Assembly: GCF_030704535.1 (NCBI RefSeq)
Contig: NC_081811.1
Location: 5,125,001-5,189,000, forward strand
Length of the DNA: 64,000 bases
Reading direction: 5' to 3'
From: Vitis vinifera
Taxonomy: Eukaryota; Streptophyta; Magnoliopsida; Vitales; Vitaceae
The position numbers and the translations under genes were made by a program. This document shows positions 35,854 through 45,800 of the stretch, one piece after another. Position 1 is the first letter of the stretch. Each line of letters begins with the position of its first letter. The notes beneath the pieces were generated by a model. That model was not told the origin of the DNA, ran no database searches, and saw only the letters and a list, made by a program, of their open reading frames with translations.

Positions 35854-38800
35854 CAAGTTGTGGACCCCGCATTTCGGCTCAATGCGTTTTCCACTCGATG
35901 GCGAACTCGATTTTAATTTGAAAAATGATTTTTACTGATTAAGAAAATGACTTGGAGTCGTCACTTATTTTTATTTTATTTTTAAAAGGGTAAACAAAAT
36001 AAGAAAGAAAAACTTTAAGTGTGACTCCTTGTTTTGGAAAAGGTGGTCTGTGAAAAACCGGATCGGGTTCGGGGGTCAGGTTACTCATCGGAAAGGTACG
36101 GTAAAGACCGTAGCACCCCTCTAAGCCCCTAAAGTCGGGTCTCTACTAATACAATGAAGCTGATGTGGCAGTCAATAAGAAAGTCAATGGATACTCACAT
36201 CAATCATGTGTATATGAGAATCAGAATATGTATAGTGAATGATTAGAATGAATGAATGCGTACCTAGGCAGCAAACAACAACGCGCTATCATGGAATGGG
36301 GTTAGTGAATAAACACAGAATGATTATATGTATATCAAGAACAGAGTAAATCAATCATGCATGACAAATAAATAAATCAATCAATCAATCATGAAATCTC
36401 ATACGTGGGGCCCCCACCAAAGCCCATTTTATTTTGCACGAATTAGCCTCACGAATTCCATTATTCTGGAATTATGAAAATAACATTTATGCTTATATAA
36501 AATCAAGAGAAACCGAAGATTATTTGAAACCCGAAGAGAATTACAAATGTTAGAAAGAAAATTGGATTTTTGAAATTTATTTGAAAATTGGAGTATTGGG
36601 AATTAAATTTAAGAGTTGGAATTTTAGGATGTCAAACTTGAAAGAAATTAGAATTTTAGAAATCGGAAATTAAGTTCGGAAATTGGGATTCAAAAAAATG
36701 TTCAAAAATGGAATTTTGAAATAAATAAATGGAATAATAATAATAAGGACGAAAATAATGATTGAATAAATGAATGGGAATGCTGGAATTTTTTAAATTG
36801 AAAATTAGAGAAGTCAGAAATTTTAAAGAATTGTTTAAAATAGAATTTTAAGATAAATAAACAAACTATTAGTGATTAAATTAATGTGAATATGAGAATT
36901 TTCAGGATTAGGAATTTAATTTGTAAATCTGAAGTTTTAAAGAATTGATTTAAAATGGAGATAAAATACTAATGATTAAATAAATTAATGAGAATATGAG
37001 AATTTTCGGGATTAGGAATTTAATTCGGAAATCAGAAGTTTTGAAGAATTTGATTTAAAATGGAGTTTTGAAATAAATAAATAAACTACTAATGATTAAC
37101 TAAATTAATGGGAATATGAGAATTTTTGGGATTAGGAATTTAATTCAAAAATCAGAGGGTTTAGAGAATTTGATTTAAAATGGAGTTTTGAAATAAATAA
37201 ATAAAATACTAATGATTAAATAAATTAATGGGAATATAGGAATTTTCGGGTTTGGGAATTTAATTCGGAAATCAGAAGTTTTAAAGAATTTTGATTTAAA
37301 ATGGATTTTTGAAATAAATAAATAAAATACTAATGATTAAATAAATTAATGGGAATATGGGAATTTTTGGGACTAGGAGGAATCAGAAATTTTAATGAAT
37401 TGTTTAAAATGGAATTTTAGAATAAATTATCAAAATAATAATAATTAAATAGATTAATGTGAATATTGGAATTTTGGAATTAGAAATTAAATTTGAAATT
37501 CGGAAATTTTAAAGAATTGTTTAAAATGGAATTTTAGAATAAATACATAAAATAATAATAATTAAATAGATTAAAGTGAGTATGAGAATTTTCGGAAATT
37601 GGAATTGAATTTTAAAGATCGGAATTTTGAAGTATTATTTGAAGGCTGAATTTTTATAAATTGGGCTTTGAAATTGGAAGTTAGAAAGTTTATTAGGAAA
37701 TTAGTGCTTTAAAGAAAGTGATTCGTATAAAGTGGGAGCAAGCCAATGGGCCAATTTTAGAATGGGCCAATAAATCAGTGAGGTCTTCTTTTCCTCATTA
37801 TTTTCTTCATCTCCCTGCTTGGGCTTGGGCTTCATCACAAGCCCAAAGCCACTAACAAAAACTCCTAAGTCCTCAAGCCCACTAGCCATCATGGGCAGCA
37901 CCAAGCCCGTCACCAACACGAGCTCCTTCACAGCCCAAGGCAACCCCATCCATCTGGGCAACTCCCCCAGGCAAAGTCTCCACCTGCAGCGACGTTGAGG
38001 ATAGGAGCAGGGATGGTGGCGCCGAGACGGTGGAGATGCATGGCTTTCGAAGCCACGGCACCAGCAGATGGACGTCCACGCCGCGGGAGCCGTCGAAGAG
38101 GACAGCAAGCAGGCTGTCGTCGACAGCCTAGAGAGACACCCCGAACCGGAGTAGCAGCGTCGAACTCCAAAGGCGGCTCCGGCGAGGTCTGTGGGGAATG
38201 AAAGGCTCGCTTGGCTGCTGCCCGCTCCCAGCCACTGAAGAGGACTTGCGCTCATAGAGGCGTGAGTGGTCGTAGATACGCGGGCATAGAGAAAAAAAGA
38301 AGGTGGTGAGGGGTGGGATTGACATGGAGATGGGTGTTTGCATGGATGTCGCGGGGTTGGGATGGAGTGACGGCAACTTCATGTGACCATGCACGGCCAT
38401 GCCAGCATGGGGGGATGAGCTTGACGAATATTGGAGCATGGGTATGAAGCAAGGTGTTGGATTAAGGCTTGGGTAGATGAGGAATGGGTATGGTATGGGT
38501 CTAACGCAGCCATGTCCAGCCATGCAAGGGTGGAGAGGAACTGGAAGTTCTCAGTACCATGATCAAACATCAAACCCAAGTGAAGATCCGATCTCTTGTA
38601 GGGGAGATATCAACAAAATTGCAGGAAGCGAAAAAAAACAGAGCAAGCATTTTTTTCTTTGGGGTCTTGAATACCCACAGCAAGTCACCAAAATAACTTT
38701 CATGGATTAAAAGAGGACCTTACCTGAATACTCCACCGCATCACCTTCCTCTCTCTCGTCCCAATCTCCTCTGGAACCCGCCTGAAGAAAAGCCCCCCCT

Positions 38801-39031
38801 CTGCCGATATCTCCCCTCTTTCCGCTCCTCTTTTCTTCCCCTGTTTTGTGTCTTCCTCAGCAAGCCATGTCCGTATCCCGTCCCATCTGCCGCCCGAGAG
38901 CAGCCCACTTCAGTCCCCCCTTTTGCCCCCAAAAACAGCTCTCCCATCGAGCGGCTCGGGAAAAAAAGGTAGGAAAAAAATAATAATAATAATAATAATG
39001 ATAAAAAACTGCCCGGGGGGTCTACACAAGT
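35854..39031. mobile_element. Probable solo LTR (3.17 kb) with TG...CA ends and 5-bp target duplication
   Basis: The element runs from 35859 (TGTGGACCCC) to 39026 (GGGGTCTACA). The ends are short inverted repeats in TG...CA form, and it is flanked on both sides by CAAGT (35854-35858 and 39027-39031), a 5-bp target duplication. No gag, protease, RT or integrase is present and the left end is not repeated at the right, so a solo LTR formed by recombination is the simplest reading. An unusual non-autonomous element is the alternative. The left 350 bp contains CTTGGAGTCG and ACCGGATCGGGTTCGGGGGTC-type GC-rich words; the middle is an AT-rich tandem array; the right part (37780-38620) is GC-rich. 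It ends 572 bp before the ABC1K start codon. Confidence 0.8.
36770..37580. repeat. Tandem array, period about 120 bp, inside the solo LTR
   Basis: A unit containing GATTAGGAATTTAATTCGG, GATTTAAAATGGAG, AAATAAATAAATAAA and CTAATGATTAAATAAATTAATG recurs about five to six times. The best units are spaced exactly 120 bp apart (GGAATTTAAT near 37015, 37135 and 37255); the outer units are shorter and more diverged. It is AT-rich and non-coding. Confidence 0.85.
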
Positions 39032-39603
39032 ATTTTTGTTAATATTATTTATATGATAATTAAATATAAAAAATATAAATATTAAAAATTCATATCTGCA
39101 TCATCGTTTATTTTACATTAATGAATGTATTTGAATTAAATAAATTATAATTTTAATATTAGATGTATTATCATTATCTTATTAATTTTATTTTAAAAAA
39201 TTACTATAATTTCACTTTTAAATTTTTTATATTTATTTTTTTAATTTTGAATGTTTTTTAAGTATAAATTTATTAAAAAAATACTAAAATTAAAAAAATT
39301 AAGTTCAAATATTTTATAAATTAAATTAAATTAAATAATAAATTATTAATATCGATATGTTCTTATTTATTGATATTTTTCTTTTTAACCGTATCAAAAA
39401 TAACTTTGACACGTGTACCTTATAACTACAATCTTATATTTGGAGTGTCACAAGATAATATTTTTTTGTTGAAAAAACCTAGGAAGTGAAAATTTACTAC
39501 ATAAAGAGAGATCAATTGAGAAAAAAATATAAATATAAATAAAGAAAGAAAATGGGGTTGAATCCAGGAGAAGTTGGATTTGTTGGGGTGGAGTGGCGCC
39601 AGA
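39032..39603 (+). promoter_or_regulatory. Upstream region of the ABC1K gene
   Basis: This AT-rich spacer between the solo LTR and the ABC1K start codon must hold its promoter. AAATATAAATATAAATAAAG at 39525-39545 is TATA-like but its position relative to the transcription start is unknown. Confidence 0.4.
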
Positions 39604-39857
39604 ATGGGTACGTGGACGAGGCTGGTGAATGGCTTGTCGCTGATCGCCAAGGAGGCTGTGAAACGTTCGGAAGTTCTGGACAACGCCAGAGCTGGAGATT
39701 TGGAAACCCTAATTTCATCGGCGGTGAAGAAAGCCGTTGTCACAGCAACAGATGCTTCCGGCCTTACAAAAGGGAAGGTTCGAGAGTTTTCTATACCCGC
39801 CACCTCCTACGCCTCCGACGAGTCCGATGTTGCTATCACGACGCAACAGGTTTCTGA
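39552..39857 (+). other. Overlapping upstream ORF in the ABC1K leader
   Basis: An ATG at 39552 in good context (AAAATGG) opens a 101-codon frame that overlaps the ABC1K start at 39604 in another frame. If the transcript begins upstream of 39552, scanning ribosomes would meet this ATG first. It shows no protein family likeness and may simply be untranslated. Confidence 0.35.
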
Positions 39858-42800
39858 GAATGCAATCGAACTGGAACAAGTCTCTGTTCCGGAGAGAGTT
39901 CAAGATTCCAATGCTCAGCAGAGTGCCAGTGCTTCGGAGTCTGAGGATTCGGGTGGGAATGTAGATGTGGTTGTGAAGAGGCGGAAGCCGAGGGAGAGGA
40001 GAGTTCCTTCAACGCCTTTTTCCCGGGCCCTCGGGTTTGTATTTCATGTTTGTTCTTCATTTCGTGGAGACATTTCTATGGCCGAAGCCCTAATTTTTCT
40101 TTTTTTTTTAATCCTGCATATGAAGGTTTGCTGGATTAGGGGTTGGTATTGCATGGGGAACGATTCAGGAATCTGCGAAGAGGATCGTCTTTGGGACGCC
40201 TAATTCTCAAGATAAGCAATCTGCTGTTTCCCCGTTCTTATCCGAGAAAAATGCAGAACGTTTGGCTCTTGGTCTGTGTAGAATGCGTGGAGCGGCTCTT
40301 AAGTTAGGGCAGATGTTGAGCATACAGGACGAGACTCTTGTACCTGCTCCGGTATTTTATTTCCTTATTATATGCATTAGAATTTTCATTCATTGGGGAA
40401 TGTTCATTTGCACATAATTTCTGAGAAATAATTCCATAGCCTCTGAGATTTGAGTTGAAGCAGAGTTATGAAAAGTTTAAACTTCTGTTAATGTGGATTA
40501 CATGTGCTCATTGGAGAGTGGCCATCATTTTGTCTTTGTATATATGGGCCAGTAACGATAAATCATAGGGGATCAGTTTGTGGTAGCAGAATTTCCTACA
40601 TAGATGTATGTTTAAGGGCAGAAATCGACGAACCATCACTTCCTGCATTGCAATGCAGCTTGGGAACTCTTTACAGCTAGTTTTTCCGTTTTGGTTAATG
40701 GGACTTCCTTAGGATTCTTCCAAAGTTCTAGAGGTTTAAGGTAGGGGGACCCACTCTCACCGTACCTGTTTGTGATTGCTATGGAGACACTTAGGTGCCT
40801 TCTAAGGAGAGCTGTAAGTGCGGGTTTTCTGTCAGCCTGTAAGGGGAGGGGTAGAGGTGGTGAAGGGGCTCATATGTCCCACTCCATTGACACTTTGGTT
40901 TTCTGTGGGACTTTTCAGGATCAGATGAAGTATTTAAGTTGGACTCTAATGTGGTTTGAGGCCATTTCAGGGCTGAGAATTAATTTGGATAAAAGCGATT
41001 TAATTCTAGTGGGATGTGTGGAAAATATGGAGGCTTTGGCTACAGAACTTGGTTGTAAGGTCAGGGGTCTCCCCTCCTCTTACTTGGGTTTACCTTTGGG
41101 AGCTCCTTTTAAGTCTGTGGCTGCCTAGGATGGAGTGGAGGAGAGGTTTCGAAAGAGATTGACAATGTAGAAGAGACAATATATCTCCAAAGGAGGGAGA
41201 CTCACTTTGATTTGGAGTACTTTGGCTAGTTTGCCCATTTACTTCATGTTTGTGCTTACTTTGCCTAGAACGGTTAGATTGAAGTTGGAGTAAATTCAAA
41301 GAGATTTTTTGTGGGGTGGCGGGGCTCTTGAACAGAAACTTTATCTTGTAAGATGGGTGCTTGTTTGCTTAGACAAAAGAAAAGGGGGTTTGGGGGTGAA
41401 GTGTCTTTCTTCTCTTAATAAGACGCTTTTGTGCAAATGAAGTTGGAGGTTTGCAAATGAGAGAGAGACCTTATGGAATCAAGTGATTAGGGGAAAGCAT
41501 GGGGAGGAGCAAGGGGGTTGGTGCTCAAAGGAAATGAGGGGTGGATATGACGTGGGGTTGTGGAAAGCAATTATGAGAGAATGGCATGTTGTAAGCAGTA
41601 GACTCTCCTTTATGGTCGGCAATGGTCAAGGGGTGAGATTTTGGAAGGATAGATGGTGTGGAGATTCACCTTTTTGTGTTGCTATTCCCACTTTGTTTGC
41701 TTTAGCTACATCTAAGGACGCCTAGGTAAAGGATGTGTGGAGTTTCTTTGAGGGAGGGGGGAGTTGGAGCCCGCATTTCTCTAGACCCTTCAATGATTGG
41801 GAGATGGGTGAGGTGCACTGTTTTTTATTGGGTCTTAATTGAAAGAGTGTTCAGCGGGATGTGGAGGATAGGGTGCTTTGTATAGAGACAAAATGTGGGA
41901 AGTTCTATGTTAAGTCTCTCTACAAAGCCCTAGAATCTGGACCTTCAACCTCTTTCCCATCAAATGTCATTTGGAAATCTTGTGTGCAGCCCAAAGTGAG
42001 TTTTTTTGGGTGGGAAGTAACTTGGGGGAAGGCCCTTACTTTGGACTAACTTCAGAAAAGAGGATGGTCTTTAGTAAATAGATGCTACCTGTGCCAAATG
42101 CATGAGGAATTAATAGATCATATCCTCCTTCACTGTGCCAAGACAAGGACTCTCTGGGCGTTGCTTTTCACTCTCTTCAGGGTGCAGTGGGTGCTGCCAA
42201 CCTCTGTTAAAATGACACTCTTGGGTTGGAACGGGTCTTTTGTGGGAAAAAAGAGAGGAAGTTTGGAGAGCAGGTCCTTCATGTATTTTTTGGATGATTT
42301 GGAAGGCAAGGAACAAAATTGTTTTTGAAGATGATGTGCTATCCATTCAAAGACTTAAGAGTTCTTTTATTTATTTTCTTTGGTCGGAGACAAAATTGTT
42401 CATAAAAGATGGTCCTCCGTCTTTAGTAGGTTTCATTGATTGGGTAGGTTCTCGTTGAGGGTGGTTTTTTTGGCCCCTCCGCTCCTCTTGGCTTTTTTTT
42501 TCCCAGGTGGGGAGGGGGGTGTTCCTATGCTGTATATTTTTTAGTTGCTATTTTAGCGCCTCTTTTTAATACAATTTCTTCTCTTTTACTTATCAAAAAA
42601 AAAAAAAAAAATGCAGCTTGAGAACTCTTTGGTTTTTATTCCTTTGCTAGGGTTATGATTGGTCTTAGGTTTGAGGAAAGATCATAGGAAAGGGGACTCA
42701 CTGTCTTCCTTGAGTGATGTCAAACAAATGGAATTGAGGGATTATGATAATGCAGGCTTGGCCATATTTAAATTCCAGGAGTAGCTCTGAAAGACATTTT

Positions 42801-45800
42801 TTTTCTTCAAATTTTCCCTATGATACTGTTCCCTTGATAGGCAGTTGTTTCAAGCTGTATTGACTTGTATATACTTCACACTTACTATGCTTTAAACCTT
42901 CATTTTTTTTTTTAATGAATTGAAACACTTTAAAGTAGAGGCAGAGGGCAATAACTGAAGTAAAATGCATAAAAGTCTTCTTGGAAGATTACCACTTAGG
43001 GAGGATTGTATGTATATTTTTATTTTTTTCAAACTACATATAGCATCAACTTATCATATACTTTACTATTTGACCCTTTTAAAGAGGGGTGCAAGAAATC
43101 ATCTACCACCACCATCATCATTTTGTTGCATTTCCCAACTAGGTGACTTCATTCATTTCCCAACTAGATGACTTCACCAGCATGAATCCATTCTGCTTTC
43201 ATGCATATTAGCAGTAATGATGCTGTTGCCTAAGCTTAAAACTCTCAGGTCAGTGTATGTAAGTGCTATTTTCTTCAAGGTTTCCCCCCTGATCTAATCC
43301 TCCCATATCTGGTCTTGGCACTGGCACTGCATTGTGTGGTCTAGAATTGGCATAATATCTCTTAAACAACATTTGATTTCTCCTATTTAACTTTCTTCCT
43401 ATTATGAAGTTAAATTTCCCCTACAATTAAATGCCCTGAGTTGAAATCAGTTAAACATATTTGTGACATCTTTTTAATTCTCCATATAGATTTTGGCTGC
43501 ATTGGATGTAGTCCGTCAAGGAGCTGATGTGATGCCAAAGAAACAGCTCAGTCAAGTTTTGGATGCTGAATTGGGTCCTGAATGGAAGTCAAAGTTAACC
43601 AGTTTTGATTACGAACCACTGGCTGCTGCCAGTATAGGCCAGGTGATTACCATCTGCTAGATACTTACCTTTTTCTATCCCATGTGCTGCACTCTTGAGT
43701 ACTTTAACCTTTCATGGGAGTCAAGAATGCTTTTGTGCCTTACATGTTAGCTACATATCATATCTCAAAGGTGGTTTTTACATACATTTCATTTAGACTA
43801 GCCCTGCTTCACTCCATTTTATCTTATCTCCAAATGGGGTTGTTATAAGTACCGTTTCTCATCCAGATGCAATGTACTCTTTTGTCATTTAGCTTGTTAT
43901 TGCTTATCTAGCCTCACAGTTCTAACACAATGTTCAGGTGCACAAAGCTGTAACAAAAGATGGTTTGGAGGTTGCGATGAAAATTCAGTACCCAGGTGTT
44001 GCAGATAGCATTGAAAGTGATATTGAAAATGTCAAACTGCTTTTGGATTATACAAACCTAATTCCAGAAGGACTTTATCTTGACAAAGCTATGAAGGTAA
44101 TGATGATATGGTCCGAGTCTTTGGAGTTGGCATTTTTCTTATAAGGTTCAGAATCCTACTTCTCTTGTTATGTGTTCTTTGCAAGCTTCCTAATATTCGA
44201 CACTCAACTATGTCTCATTCTAATTGGATTGGCTATAAGAATCCCTTGTGGCCATTTTGCTCTATCTAGGGCCACACTGCCCATTAAATTGTAGGTTGCT
44301 GTCACTCTTCTCACAACAAAGGGGCACATTCTTGTAGGATTTTTTTATAAAGGAGCATTTGGCTGTGTTGGCTTGAGAAAAGCCCATTAATTCTGAGTTG
44401 GGGTGCCAAATTTATGCCTTTAGGCTTGTATGACATCATGCTCAGGTTTGTGGCCCAAGTTCAATTAACATAATCAATAGACGCTTTGGGTTGGCCATGA
44501 GGAAACTTTCTAGTGCTTGTTTTAGCATAATTACCACATACTTGACTAATATTTCAGTGAAATACTCTGTTTTGCTCAACCAAAGTGTAGCCCCATTCGC
44601 TTTCAGGCAGATCCCAACTTGGCCCTTTGGAGCTTTACTTGTACTTCTACTTCTTGCACTGTTGTTGCAATACCCGAACTTTAAACCATATGCTTCATAT
44701 TGTTGGATTCATTCAATATGGTATTGCCCATCCATTTTCAATTGGTACTACCTTAACTATTTTAAAATGCATCTTTCTTTCTAGCCTTTCTTCTCATGCT
44801 AGTCACCGATCTCAAACTGCATTATATTATAGCATGGCTGGCCATGGATTCAACCGTAACACTTTTCCCTTTAATTTGACGGGTCTGAACATACAGCACC
44901 TTGGAGGCACTTGTCCAACTCAACCATCCTGCTCTAACCTAGGGCCACTATCCTCTTCAGTCTCTTTCTTATGAACTATCAAACTACGATGCTTGATCGT
45001 TTATAAATGTATGTATATATGAGTATTTGTATGGATCTTAGTGCATGATTTGCTGATGTACTGACTAGAGCTTGAAAAGACTAATGTGTATGATGCTGCT
45101 AGAAATGCATGTTAATGTTCCTTCTGAACTTCTTGACAGGTGGCAAAGGAGGAATTATCTCGTGAATGTGACTATGAGCTGGAAGCTACAAATCAAAAAC
45201 GGTTTTGTGATCTTCTATCCAAGTCCAAAGGGTTTTATGTTCCAATGGTTATAGATGATATTTCAAGCAAAAGAGTTTTAACAACAGAACTTGTTTCTGG
45301 TGATTATTCTATATATTTGATATACGCTTCTGCATAAATATATTGTTTGTATAATCTGATCATAAAAGCTGAAACAACTTTGCCTCAAGTAGTTGCATCC
45401 AGCCTTTGAAACTTGCATTTAGCATTTGAAACTTGCATTGGGGGCGATTGATGTTCTTGCTTTTGTATTAGACTCAAAAGCATGAATAATATAGAGATTG
45501 TATGTAGTGCAAATATTTTGTCACCAACCCCATGGTGCATCTGAATGGTGCAGATAAACCTATAGTGTTGCTGCTTACTTTATCAATCGAGTTGGAATCT
45601 CAGTATTCATTTTTAACATGGGATTAATTTTTTCTTGCCATAGGAATTCCTATTGACAAGGTGGCTTTACTAAATCAGGGAACTCGTAATTATGTTGGGA
45701 AAAAGTTGCTGGAGCTAACTTTGACGGAGCTATTTGTCTTTCGTTTCATGCAGGCAGGTTTTCCTTTTTTCTCATGTTAGTTTCTTAAAAAAAAGGCAAA

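Noticed and set aside
36770-37580. CRISPR-like array
   Set aside because: The repeats are adjacent 120-bp units without unique spacers, in a plant TE; this is an ordinary tandem array.
38128-38523. 131-codon minus-strand frame in the solo LTR
   Set aside because: It overlaps other frames in a GC-rich patch, has no family likeness and no transcript context.
39574-39603. ABC1K start ten codons earlier
   Set aside because: The codon at 39574 is TTG, not ATG; the first in-frame ATG is 39604.
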